A DNA stretch of 63,529 nucleotides from an uncultured Pelagibacteraceae bacterium (GTDB lineage Bacteria; Pseudomonadota; Alphaproteobacteria; Pelagibacterales; Pelagibacteraceae), in contig CACLYQ010000003.1 in assembly GCA_902611175.1 (NCBI GenBank), forward strand, positions 1 to 63,529, in the 5' to 3' direction. Positions 7,668 through 15,922 of the stretch are shown in pieces (positions within the stretch are counted from its first letter, which is position 1; every line of letters starts with the position of its first letter). The notes under the pieces were generated by a model, which worked only from the letters and a program-made list of their open reading frames with translations, was not told the DNA's origin and did not search any database. Made by a program: the position numbers and the translations under genes.

Positions 7668-8795
7668 ATGAATAAAATTAAAACCACACATGTTGGAAGT
7701 CTGCCAAGATCAAAAAAGCTATCTGAGATACTATTTAAAAAAGATAAAAATGAATTATTTGATCAAGGAGAACTTGATAAGATAATTGAAGAAGATGTAA
7801 ACAAAATTGTAAAAAAACAAATTGATATCGGAATTGACATTATAAGTGATGGTGAAATGTCAAAAATAAGCTACGCTACCTACGTCAAGGATCGTTTACA
7901 TGGCTTTAGCGGTGAAAGCGAAAGAAGAGCTCCTAAAGACTTGGATGATTTTCCATCATATAAAGAAAAAATTGCAAAATCAGGGGGTACGCCTACTTAT
8001 ACAAGACCATGTTGTACTGCTGATTTAAAAATCAAAGATACTGAGTCTCTTACTAAAGATATCAGTAATTTAAAATCAGCGTTAAAAAAAAATAACCATC
8101 CTCAAGGATTTATTAACTCTGCTTCACCAGGAGTAATTTCAAATTTCCTTCCAAACAAATTCTATAAAAATGATGATGATTATTTAGAGGCATTATCAAA
8201 AATGATGAAAACTGAATACGATGAAATAACAAAGAATGATTTATTATTGCAAATTGATTGCCCAGATCTTGCACTAGCAAGACATATGACTTTTAAAAAT
8301 GTATCAGATGAAGAATTTTTGGTTAGAGCTGAAAAACAAATCGAATGTCTTAATGAAGCAACCAAAGATATCGATGCCTCTAAGTTGAGAATGCATATCT
8401 GCTGGGGAAATTATGAAGGACCACATCTTCACGATATTGAATTAGAAAAAATATTACCTATTGCTTTAAAAGCAAATATCCAAACTTATTTAATTGAAGC
8501 CTCGAACCCAAGACATGCTCATGAATGGCAGGTTTTTGAGAATATTAAACTTCCTAATGATAAAGTAATAGTTCCTGGTGTAATAGACTCAACCTCAAAC
8601 TTCATAGAGCATGAAGAGTTAGTAAAAAATAGAATAATTCAGTATTCAAAAGTAATTGATAAAGATCAATTGATGGCTGGAAGTGATTGTGGATTTAGTA
8701 CTTTTGCAGGCTTTGGAAATGTTGATGAAAATATTGTTTACAAGAAATTTGAATCTTTGGTCGCAGGTGCAGAGCTTGCGTCAAATGCGATTTAA
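7668..8795 (+). CDS. short MetE-like (cobalamin-independent methionine synthase C-domain) protein
   Basis: A 375-residue protein equivalent to the catalytic C-terminal barrel of MetE, without the N-terminal folate-associated domain. It begins with the family signature THVGSLPRS. The zinc site is complete: H243 and C245 (MHICWGN), E277 (LIEASNPRHA) and C341 (AGSDCGFST). The ATG at 7668 was chosen over an in-frame one 27 bp earlier because the family signature begins right after it and the earlier one lies inside the preceding gene. Short MetE homologues include folate-independent methionine synthases. The SnoaL and cupin partners instead suggest methyl transfer from, or cleavage of, an unknown substrate. 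The exact role is open. Confidence 0.8.
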   Translation: MNKIKTTHVGSLPRSKKLSEILFKKDKNELFDQGELDKIIEEDVNKIVKKQIDIGIDIISDGEMSKISYATYVKDRLHGFSGESERRAPKDLDDFPSYKEKIAKSGGTPTYTRPCCTADLKIKDTESLTKDISNLKSALKKNNHPQGFINSASPGVISNFLPNKFYKNDDDYLEALSKMMKTEYDEITKNDLLLQIDCPDLALARHMTFKNVSDEEFLVRAEKQIECLNEATKDIDASKLRMHICWGNYEGPHLHDIELEKILPIALKANIQTYLIEASNPRHAHEWQVFENIKLPNDKVIVPGVIDSTSNFIEHEELVKNRIIQYSKVIDKDQLMAGSDCGFSTFAGFGNVDENIVYKKFESLVAGAELASNAI

Positions 8796-8808
8796 AAAAT
8801 ACTTTTAA

Positions 8809-8822
8809 ATTCCCTAGGGAAT
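8809..8822. promoter_or_regulatory. 14-bp perfect palindrome upstream of the sugar-binding protein gene
   Basis: ATTCCCTAGGGAAT is a perfect inverted repeat, followed at once by TATATATCC and ending 46 bp before the SBP start at 8869. It has no loop or T-run and so is not a good terminator for the MetE-like gene. It may be an operator for the transport operon. The binding protein is unknown. Confidence 0.35.
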
Positions 8823-8868
8823 ATATATCCTTTCATTCATAAATTTAAATTTAATGAGGGAAACAAAT

Positions 8869-10089
8869 ATGAAAAAAATATTAATATCTTTATTGTTTCT
8901 TCTTTTTGGAACTTCTGCTTATGCAGATTGTAACATTAAGAGTGGATCAATAAATATTTTAGCTAATGATTTTCCAGCTTTAAGAACTTTCGTGGAAACT
9001 GCTAAAGGATGTAAAGGAAGTGCAGATTTTAAAGTCACACACTCATCTGAGCACAATAAAATTGCTGTACCAGCTCTAACTGCAAATCCATCAGAGTTTT
9101 CTGCAAGAATTGCAGCAAATAGCTCTATAGTTCCTTTGATGAACCAAGATTTAATTAGACCACTTGATGATCTTGTTAAGAAATATGGAAAAGGAATACA
9201 AGACTCTCAATTGATAACAATTGATGGAAAAATAATGGCAGTTGCTTTTATGGCAAACACTCAGCACTTATATTACAGAGAAGATGTTTTAAAAGAATTG
9301 GGTATAGCTGTTCCTAAAACATATGAGGAAGTAGTTGCGGCATCAGAAAAAATAAGAGCTTCTGGTAAAATGCAATATCCTTACGCAGCAGCATACAAAG
9401 CTGGTTGGAATTTAGCAGAAGAATTCGTTAACATGTACATTGGACATGGAGGAGAATTCTTTAAGGCAGGAACTGCTCAGCCAAGCATTAATAATGCAAA
9501 AGGCGTAGCAACATTAAATATGCTAAAAAAATTAGCAGGTTTAAGTAACCCAGATTATTTAACTCACGATAGTGAAGCTATTAAGGTTGAATGGGAATCT
9601 GGAAATGTTGCATTAATGACTCTTTGGGCATCAAGATCAGGAACATTGCTTGATGATGATGGTGATGCAAAAATTACAGCTGCAACTAAATTAACTGGAC
9701 CAGCAACAGTTGCTGGAGGAAACATACCAGCAGCGACTTTATGGTGGGACGGTTTCACATTAGCAAAAAATAGATCTGACGCTGATGCTGAAGCAACATT
9801 TAGAGCTTTGGCACACGCAGCTGCTAACAAAAAGATGGTTGCAGATGCAGCGGATCAAGCTGTTTGGTTAATTGAAGGTTTTAAGCCTGGACCAAAATCA
9901 ATTGGAGTTATCGAAGCTGTTAAAATGAAAGCTAAACCATATCCAATGTTACCACAAATGGGTTTAATGCATGGTGCATTAGGAAGTGAGATTGTTGAAT
10001 TTTTACAAGGTAAAGAGTCAGCAGAACAAGCTTTAAAAGATGTGGAAGCAGCTTACATGAGTAAAGCAAAAGAACAAGGCTTTCTATAA
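8869..10089 (+). CDS. CUT1-type sugar ABC transporter substrate-binding protein
   Basis: A 406-residue periplasmic protein of the MalE/UgpB family (extracellular solute-binding family 1). The signal peptide is MKKILISLLFLLFGTSAYA, with cleavage before DCNIK. The ATG at 8869 is preferred to the one at 8854, because GAGGGAAAC then serves as the ribosome site and the signal peptide starts cleanly. The body has family segments such as YYREDVLKELGIAVPKTYEEV and the C-terminal AYMSKAKEQGF. It is the first gene of an operon with two permeases and a HAD protein. A strong hairpin 11 nt after its stop probably sets its high relative abundance. The ligand is unknown, but the neighbours suggest it feeds the SnoaL/cupin/MetE-like cluster. 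Confidence 0.88.
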   Translation: MKKILISLLFLLFGTSAYADCNIKSGSINILANDFPALRTFVETAKGCKGSADFKVTHSSEHNKIAVPALTANPSEFSARIAANSSIVPLMNQDLIRPLDDLVKKYGKGIQDSQLITIDGKIMAVAFMANTQHLYYREDVLKELGIAVPKTYEEVVAASEKIRASGKMQYPYAAAYKAGWNLAEEFVNMYIGHGGEFFKAGTAQPSINNAKGVATLNMLKKLAGLSNPDYLTHDSEAIKVEWESGNVALMTLWASRSGTLLDDDGDAKITAATKLTGPATVAGGNIPAATLWWDGFTLAKNRSDADAEATFRALAHAAANKKMVADAADQAVWLIEGFKPGPKSIGVIEAVKMKAKPYPMLPQMGLMHGALGSEIVEFLQGKESAEQALKDVEAAYMSKAKEQGFL

Positions 10090-10100
10090 TCTATAAATTT

Positions 10101-10126
10101 TAAGTGGGGATGAAAATCCCCACTTA
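10101..10126 (+). terminator. hairpin between substrate-binding protein and permease genes
   Basis: A perfect 10-bp stem (TAAGTGGGGA with TCCCCACTTA) and a 6-nt loop TGAAAA lie 11 nt after the SBP stop and 8 nt before the permease start. It lacks a long T-run, so it is more likely an mRNA 3'-stabilising or partial attenuation element than a full terminator. It is one of five such structures after the five SBP genes in this window. Confidence 0.75.
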
Positions 10127-10134
10127 TTACATTA

Positions 10135-11163
10135 ATGCCTAACAAAACTTTTTTTTGGTTTTTCTTGCCAACTGGATTGGCAATGATTTTATTTATAGGT
10201 CTTCCTATTATTTCAACAGGGATACAATCATTTTATGCGCAGCACGACCAAGTTGTTAAGGAAGTAAAAAAATGTGATCCTTTTGGATGTACAGTTTCTA
10301 TAGTTGTTGACCAAGAAAAAACCTCTAAAATTCGAGAAGAAAAGCCTTTAGGAAAATTCAATGGATTTGGGACTTATGTAGATAGAAATCATCTTGCAAT
10401 AGAAGAAATTGGAAAATTTTGGAATGAAACAAATACTTTTGGGGAATTTGTAGATCAAGTTACCAACCTACCCTTTTACAAGGCTCTAATTTTTACTTTA
10501 ACCTATTGCTTGTTTGTAACGCCTAACGTCTTACTTTTAGGTTTTATAATTGCTTTAAGTCTTAATGCAGTAACTAGAAGAATTAGAGGACCACTAATAT
10601 TTGGAACCATATTGCCGATGATTGTTACTCCATTGGTAGGTTCTTTAGTTTTATTTTGGATGATAGATGCAGAAGGAATTATTGGAGCGAATTTGCAAAT
10701 GTTGATGGATGACCCTTATTTATCCTTAAAATCCTCAAAAACTCTTACTTGGATAACTATAATAATTTATGGAATTTGGCACCATTCACCATTTGCTTTT
10801 GTAGTATTTTATGCAGCTTTACAAACTGTTCCTCAAGAACCTGTTGAGGCAGCTATTATTGATGGAGCATCAAGATGGCAGAGAGTAAGACATATTGTTT
10901 TACCTCATATTTATCCTGTAGTTACATTTGTTGCTCTCATATCCTTGATGGATAATTTTAGAGTTTTTGAGCCTATAATTGGTTTTAGTGCTGAAGGAAG
11001 TGCTCAATCTTTATCTTGGTTAATTTATGATAACCTCGTTAATGAGGAAGTAATATTATTTGGTTCGGCCGCAGCCACCTCAATGATGACGATTGTTGGG
11101 ATAGCCATACTTTTAGCACCAGTTTTAATAAGAACATGGAAGGAATTTAGGACAGCGAGATAA
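10135..11163 (+). CDS. CUT1 sugar ABC transporter permease (MalF/UgpA type)
   Basis: A 342-residue inner-membrane protein with about six helices. The cytoplasmic coupling loop EAAIIDGASRWQRVRHIVLP (EAA motif, about 243-262) docks the ATPase. A long polar stretch after the first helix (about 30-115, containing CDPFGC) is larger than usual and should face the periplasm. The gene lies 8 nt downstream of the SBP hairpin and abuts the second permease, which starts directly after its stop. No ATP-binding gene of this transporter class is present nearby, so a shared or distant MalK-type ATPase must power it. Confidence 0.88.
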   Translation: MPNKTFFWFFLPTGLAMILFIGLPIISTGIQSFYAQHDQVVKEVKKCDPFGCTVSIVVDQEKTSKIREEKPLGKFNGFGTYVDRNHLAIEEIGKFWNETNTFGEFVDQVTNLPFYKALIFTLTYCLFVTPNVLLLGFIIALSLNAVTRRIRGPLIFGTILPMIVTPLVGSLVLFWMIDAEGIIGANLQMLMDDPYLSLKSSKTLTWITIIIYGIWHHSPFAFVVFYAALQTVPQEPVEAAIIDGASRWQRVRHIVLPHIYPVVTFVALISLMDNFRVFEPIIGFSAEGSAQSLSWLIYDNLVNEEVILFGSAAATSMMTIVGIAILLAPVLIRTWKEFRTAR

Positions 11164-12045
11164 ATGGAATACGGACTTGATAAAAGATCAAATGCTTTAA
11201 AAATTTTTAATACAACCTTTATAATAGTTTGGCTTTTGGTTGCATGCTTTCCCTTTATTTGGACTTTCTGGGGGTCATTTAAAGTAAGAGCTGATTTTTT
11301 TTCAAGAGCCGACTGGTGGTATGCTATTACGGCATTCAATACGTTGTTAGAAACTGGAGGAAAGTTTACAACAGATGCTTATAGTCAAGCATGGACTGAA
11401 GGAGAGTTTTGGAAAGCATCTAGGAATACAGTTATAGTTACATTTTTTGTTGTAACCATTTCATTGTTCCTCGGGACCTTAGGAGCTTATGCTTTATCCA
11501 GATCAACAAGAAATTATGCATTTTGGATTTTAATTGCGGCATTAATTTTTAGAGCAATGCCACACATTACTCTAGTCTCTGGTTATTTATTTCCCTTTTT
11601 TCAATTACAAATTTGGGGAATACTACCTACGACCATCGTTGTTCTTGTTGCGATAAATCAACCATTTACTTTATGGTTATTGTATTCATTTTTTAAAACT
11701 GTTCCTAAAGAACTTGATGAAAGTGCTTTAATTGATGGCTGTTCTTATTTTCAAGCATTTAGACATATCATTATGCCAGTTATGTGGCCTGGAGTAATAA
11801 CAGCTGGATTATTTAGTTTAATGCTTGCGTATAACGATTTTACTGTGACTGCTCTTTTATTGAATCAGGAAAATCATACTATGGTTCCTAAAATACAAAG
11901 TTATCTTGGAACAAATCAACATGAAGGTAATTTGATGTGGGCTGTTTCAGCAGTTGTTTCAGCTACTGCTCCTTTATTTATGTTAGTTATGTTTTTCCAA
12001 AGACAAGTAATCAGTGGATTAACAGCTGGTGCTGTGAAGGGATAA
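11164..12045 (+). CDS. CUT1 sugar ABC transporter permease (MalG/UgpE type)
   Basis: A 293-residue inner-membrane permease, partner of the preceding gene, with about six helices. The EAA-type coupling loop is ELDESALIDGCSYFQAFRHI (about 182-201). It starts with ATG immediately after the upstream stop and overlaps the following HAD gene by one base (TAATG), so translation is tightly coupled across the operon. It lacks any ATPase domain. The heterodimeric permease should import the ligand delivered by the 8869-10089 binding protein. Confidence 0.88.
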   Translation: MEYGLDKRSNALKIFNTTFIIVWLLVACFPFIWTFWGSFKVRADFFSRADWWYAITAFNTLLETGGKFTTDAYSQAWTEGEFWKASRNTVIVTFFVVTISLFLGTLGAYALSRSTRNYAFWILIAALIFRAMPHITLVSGYLFPFFQLQIWGILPTTIVVLVAINQPFTLWLLYSFFKTVPKELDESALIDGCSYFQAFRHIIMPVMWPGVITAGLFSLMLAYNDFTVTALLLNQENHTMVPKIQSYLGTNQHEGNLMWAVSAVVSATAPLFMLVMFFQRQVISGLTAGAVKG

Positions 12046-12704
12046 TGAATTACAAAGCTGTTTTATTTGGTTCTATTGGAACTTTAGCTGAGACATCAGA
12101 TCTTCAAAGAGATGCATTTAATCAAGCTTTTAAAATAAGTGGATTAGACTGGTTTTGGGATGAAGATATATACAGAAAACTATTGTCAAAATCAGGTGGA
12201 ACTACGAGAATCAATGATTACGCAAAAGATACTAGTGTTGAAATAGACGGAAAAAAAATAAGAAATTTAAAAACCAAAATTTTTAATGAATATTTAAACA
12301 AACACAAGGTTGAGCCCAGAGACGGTGTAAAAGAAATAATTCAATTTTGTAAAAAGAACAAAATAAAAATTGGGCTTGCTAGCTCAACAACGAGTAACAA
12401 TATCAATTCTATTTTTAACTCGTTAAGAGGAAGAATTGAAAAAAAAGATTTTGATTTTATCGGCAATAATGAATTCATATTAAGAGAAAAACCATATCCC
12501 GATATTTATAATTATGCTTTAAAATACTTGAATATTAACTCAGACGAATGTGTGGCAATTGAAGATACAGAAGAAAGTTTAAATTCTGCTTTAAGTGCAG
12601 ACATAAAATGTGTTGCATTTCCTGGAAAATATCACACTCAATACGGATTTGATGGGAACCATTTAAAGGTTAATAAATTATCAAAAAAAATCTTTAATAA
12701 ATAA
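12045..12704 (+). CDS. HAD-superfamily protein with degenerate catalytic motif I
   Basis: A 219-residue CbbY/beta-phosphoglucomutase-like HAD protein. The usual motif F-D-x-D-G-T-L reads F8-G9-S10-I11-G12-T13-L14, so both the nucleophile and the general acid aspartates are missing. Motif II (GLASSTTSNN), the motif III lysine (REKPYPDIY) and motif IV (AIEDTEESLNSA) are retained. Phosphoryl transfer by the normal aspartyl-phosphate route should therefore be impossible, suggesting a binding, regulatory or structural role. The true start is the ATG overlapping the permease stop. A 36-codon upstream extension is a frame artefact over the permease. The end overlaps the convergent LysE gene by 11 bp. 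Confidence 0.8.
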   Translation: MNYKAVLFGSIGTLAETSDLQRDAFNQAFKISGLDWFWDEDIYRKLLSKSGGTTRINDYAKDTSVEIDGKKIRNLKTKIFNEYLNKHKVEPRDGVKEIIQFCKKNKIKIGLASSTTSNNINSIFNSLRGRIEKKDFDFIGNNEFILREKPYPDIYNYALKYLNINSDECVAIEDTEESLNSALSADIKCVAFPGKYHTQYGFDGNHLKVNKLSKKIFNK

Positions 12705-13308
12705 TATCTCTAATAATGTAAAAAACTATACCTGACATAAATATTATAATAAAAATATTTATGTATTTCCAAAAACTTCTATTATTTAATTTGTTTGAGA
12801 AAATCTTAGATAAGTATCCTAAAGAAAAGAAAAATAAAAAAGAAGCTATAGAAGCACCTATTCCAAAGTAAAATTTGTTTTCAATATTAAAGGATTTTGA
12901 GAAATTTCCTAAAAAAAATACTGTATCAGAATATACGTGAGGATTTAAATATGTAAAACCTAAGGTCTTAATAAAGATATTAAATGAGCTCTGTGCTATG
13001 ACATTATTTTTAAATTCTAAAGATCTAAATTTAAATATTTCTTTAATTTTTCCATAAATAAAAAAAGATAAAAAAATAATTAAAAGGATATTTAAAATCA
13101 GCTCCACTACATTATTAAAATAATTAGAAAAATAATTAAATAAAAAGATACCTAAGAAAATTAAAATCAAATCAGATAACGCACAGACTAAGCAAACTAA
13201 AAATATATATTGTTTCTTTAGTCCTTGCTCTATTACAAAAACATTTTGAGGTCCTATTGCAAAAATTAATGTTAAGCCCGTTAAAAAACCTAAAAAAAGG
13301 AAAGACAT
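12694..13308 (-). CDS. LysE/ArgO family amino acid exporter
   Basis: A 204-residue membrane protein with about six helices. The N-terminal LTLIFAIGPQNVFVIEQGL carries the GPQN motif typical of LysE/ArgO basic amino acid exporters, and the C-terminal half contains KTLGFTYLNPHVYSDTVFFL, matching the LNPH motif. The family exports Lys, Arg or analogues and dipeptide-derived excess amino acids. The gene lies 2 bp downstream of the MFS gene on the same strand, so both are probably cotranscribed. Substrate preference cannot be set by sequence alone. Confidence 0.85.
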   Translation of the reverse strand: MSFLFLGFLTGLTLIFAIGPQNVFVIEQGLKKQYIFLVCLVCALSDLILIFLGIFLFNYFSNYFNNVVELILNILLIIFLSFFIYGKIKEIFKFRSLEFKNNVIAQSSFNIFIKTLGFTYLNPHVYSDTVFFLGNFSKSFNIENKFYFGIGASIASFLFFFSLGYLSKIFSNKLNNRSFWKYINIFIIIFMSGIVFYIIRDIIY

Positions 13309-13310
13309 GT

Positions 13311-14480
13311 TTAAGAAACTGATTTTTTATCAGCAACAAAACTTACTAAAATAATTAATATTAAAAAAGGTATACAAATAATATTCATCATTTTCCATCC
13401 AATAGAATTTAGTAAAATTCCAGCAGATAAACTGGCCAAAGCCATAGTTGAAAAAACAATTAAATCATTTATCCCTTGTACTTTAAATTTTTCTTCTTTG
13501 TTATAAGTCAAAACTACTAAGCTGGTACCTGATATAAACAAAAAATTCCAACCGAGACCTAGAAAAATTAATGAGAGCATATAATTAAGATATGTCTGTT
13601 CAAATAAACTTAAAAGAACTGTAATAAAAAAAAATAAAACTCCACCATAAATTATTGCACTGTGTCCATATTTTTTTATTAAATTACCCGTTATTAACGA
13701 CGGTAAAAACATTGCAACTACATGAAATTGTAATACTAACCCAGTTTCTTTTAAGCTCATATTTTCCATAACATGCATACTTAAAGGTGTTGCTGTCATT
13801 AAAAATGACATTACTGCATAAGCAAAAGCAGCTGCGGTAATTGCTTGTAAAAATCTTGGTTGTAATACTATAGATTTTAGATTTCTTACATTTCCTTCCT
13901 TTAGACTATCCTCCTGTACATTTTCTACATTTTTAAAAAAAAATAAAAAAACTCCAGGCATAAAAGATAGGAAAGATAGCAAAAGATAAGAACCAACATA
14001 CAATTGATCTTGAATTAAATCTTTAGTGTAATTTGCAAGAGTTATACCTAAAAATGCAGAAACAATTCCTGCTAACAAGAGAGTAGAAACTGCTTTTGGT
14101 ATTTTGTCTTTTTCAACACTTTCAGCTGCTGCAAATCTATATTGATGATTAAATGCAGCGCCCATTCCAAGAATTAAGCAAGATAGACAAAATAAATTAA
14201 AACTTTTCTGACTAATTGCAAAAGCAGCAAGTAGTCCTGAACAAGAACTTCCGATAGCCGCAAAGACAAAACCATTTCTTCTTCCAATTTTACTCATAAT
14301 ATTTGCCGCTAAAACAGTAAAGCTTGCTGTTCCAACTACGAATAAAGCGGTTGGTAAGGTTGATAAAGATTGATTTGAGCTAATTTGAGAACCAACTATT
14401 CCGCTAAGAAATACTGTTATTGTTGCTGTGGTAAAACCAAATATCTGACTTAACGTAAGTAATGATAAATTTCTGTTCAT
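13311..14480 (-). CDS. major facilitator superfamily transporter
   Basis: A 389-residue protein with about twelve hydrophobic helices. The loop 2-3 region contains MSKIGRRNGFVFAAIG, a form of the MFS G-x3-D/G-R-R motif, and a charged central loop lies at about 190-205. It resembles the poorly characterised group of marine alphaproteobacterial MFS proteins related to drug or metabolite exporters. It is upstream of the LysE-type exporter and divergent from an Asp/Glu racemase-type gene. The substrate is unknown. Confidence 0.8.
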   Translation of the reverse strand: MNRNLSLLTLSQIFGFTTATITVFLSGIVGSQISSNQSLSTLPTALFVVGTASFTVLAANIMSKIGRRNGFVFAAIGSSCSGLLAAFAISQKSFNLFCLSCLILGMGAAFNHQYRFAAAESVEKDKIPKAVSTLLLAGIVSAFLGITLANYTKDLIQDQLYVGSYLLLSFLSFMPGVFLFFFKNVENVQEDSLKEGNVRNLKSIVLQPRFLQAITAAAFAYAVMSFLMTATPLSMHVMENMSLKETGLVLQFHVVAMFLPSLITGNLIKKYGHSAIIYGGVLFFFITVLLSLFEQTYLNYMLSLIFLGLGWNFLFISGTSLVVLTYNKEEKFKVQGINDLIVFSTMALASLSAGILLNSIGWKMMNIICIPFLILIILVSFVADKKSVS

Positions 14481-14563
14481 ATTTAGCGATAATATATTTC
14501 TGCTGTTATTTAAATATCTATATAGATGTTTTGAATTTTAATATAGAAGATATTATTTAAATC

Positions 14564-15265
14564 ATGATTGGAATATTAGGTGGCATGGGAACTCAAGCAG
14601 GCTTAGACTTTTGCGATAAGCTTGCAAAATTAAACAGGGGAAAATTAGATCAAAAATATCCGATGTTTGTCCTCTATAATAAATCAAATACACCACGAAG
14701 AGCAGAGAATTTAAAGCAATACAAAAATGTTTTAAAAGAATTAATTGCTGGTTGTCGAATGCTTGAAAAAAATAAATGCAAGTTTATTGTAATGCCATGT
14801 AACACAGCACATTATTGGCATGAAGATATTCAAAAAAAAATATCTGTACCATTTCTTAGTATGCCAAAAGAAGTATATTTAAACACACAAAAAAGATTTA
14901 AGAAAGATTCAACTATAGGATTGTTATGTACTGAGGCTACTTTGGACACAAAAATCTACCATAAGTATTTTGAAAAAAATTATAATTTGATAAGTCCGAG
15001 TGAAAGATTACAAAAGAGTTCAGTAAATACTGCTATTAAATATGTAAAAAAAGGTAAAGTAAAAGATGCTGAAAAAGCTTTAAGACCAGCGGTTAAATTT
15101 TTAATGAAAAAAAAATGTAAAAAAATTATTCTTGGTTGTACAGAACTACCAATAGCTATTTTTTCATACAAATCTTTTAAAAAAGCAAAAGATTCAAAAT
15201 TATTTATAGACCCAAATCTTTTGTTAGCTCAAGTTTGCATGAAAAAATACAAAAATTTAAAGTAA
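14564..15265 (+). CDS. aspartate/glutamate racemase family protein
   Basis: A 233-residue cofactor-independent racemase-type enzyme. The N-terminus IGILGGMGTQAG and the paired catalytic cysteines in VMPCNTAHYW and IILGCTELPI are the signature of the Asp/Glu/hydantoin racemase family, which moves a proton between two cysteines. The substrate is probably aspartate or a related amino acid, though it is not determined. It is a single gene ending 2 bp before a convergent methyltransferase gene. A 12-bp palindrome (ATCTATATAGAT, 14516-14527) lies in the divergent upstream gap. Confidence 0.85.
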   Translation: MIGILGGMGTQAGLDFCDKLAKLNRGKLDQKYPMFVLYNKSNTPRRAENLKQYKNVLKELIAGCRMLEKNKCKFIVMPCNTAHYWHEDIQKKISVPFLSMPKEVYLNTQKRFKKDSTIGLLCTEATLDTKIYHKYFEKNYNLISPSERLQKSSVNTAIKYVKKGKVKDAEKALRPAVKFLMKKKCKKIILGCTELPIAIFSYKSFKKAKDSKLFIDPNLLLAQVCMKKYKNLK

Positions 15266-15267
15266 AT

Positions 15268-15921
15268 TCAATTTTTTTTATTACAAATAAAATATAATTT
15301 TCTTGGAAATGATCCTTCTTCAAAATACTCAATATTTAAGTTTTTAAATCCATTTGTTAAATTCAGTATTTTATCTTTAGAAAAAAAATGAATAATAAAA
15401 CCATCTATTTCGTATAGATCTTCTCCTCTATGAATTCCTTTTTTATAGTCTCCATCATCAGTATTTCTTACTGTGTAAATATTTAATCCTCCAGGTTTTA
15501 AAATTCTATGAATTTCGCTGTTAAGTTTGTCCAAATCTTTCTGGGTTAAAGCCATGCAATAAAGCATATGTGAATAACAAGCGTCAACTGAATTAGTTTC
15601 AAATGGTAAGTCTTCTCTTATGTCAAATTTTAATGTTGAAATTGAAGATATTAGATTTTCTTTTTTTATTTTTTCATTGATAATTTTAATTCCATTTTCA
15701 CTATAATCTAATGCAGTAACATTTATCGAATTTTTTCCAAAGTAAATGCTATCTCTTCCTAGGCCTGCTCCTAACTCAACAATTTTAGAACAATTGTTTT
15801 CTTTGAAAATATTTAAAGCTTTTTTTGCAGGTAAACTTGGTTCTAAACCAAACATCTCAGGCTTATTTGAGAAATTAGTTTCCCAATGCTGAGATTGTCG
15901 GTTTAAAATATTTTTATCCAA
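15268..15921 (-). CDS. class I SAM-dependent methyltransferase
   Basis: A 217-residue soluble methyltransferase. The SAM-binding glycine loop is VELGAGLGRDSIYFG (about 45-59), followed by the acidic ribose-binding residue in ALDYSENGI and post-II motifs DIREDLPFETNSVDACYSHML and LKPGGLNIYTVRNTDDG. It is broadly similar to TehB/UbiE-type small-molecule methyltransferases. The substrate is unknown. It follows the peroxiredoxin gene by one base on the same strand, so both are likely cotranscribed. Confidence 0.8.
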   Translation of the reverse strand: MDKNILNRQSQHWETNFSNKPEMFGLEPSLPAKKALNIFKENNCSKIVELGAGLGRDSIYFGKNSINVTALDYSENGIKIINEKIKKENLISSISTLKFDIREDLPFETNSVDACYSHMLYCMALTQKDLDKLNSEIHRILKPGGLNIYTVRNTDDGDYKKGIHRGEDLYEIDGFIIHFFSKDKILNLTNGFKNLNIEYFEEGSFPRKLYFICNKKN

Positions 15922-15922
15922 T

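Noticed and set aside
11937-12044. Upstream extension of the HAD gene with an ATG inside the permease gene
   Set aside because: The extension is a Cys/Phe-rich out-of-frame reading of the permease end. The ATG overlapping the permease stop gives a normal HAD start.
14516-14527. 12-bp palindrome ATCTATATAGAT before the racemase-type gene
   Set aside because: It is wholly AT-rich apart from two C/G pairs, and such palindromes occur by chance in this base composition.
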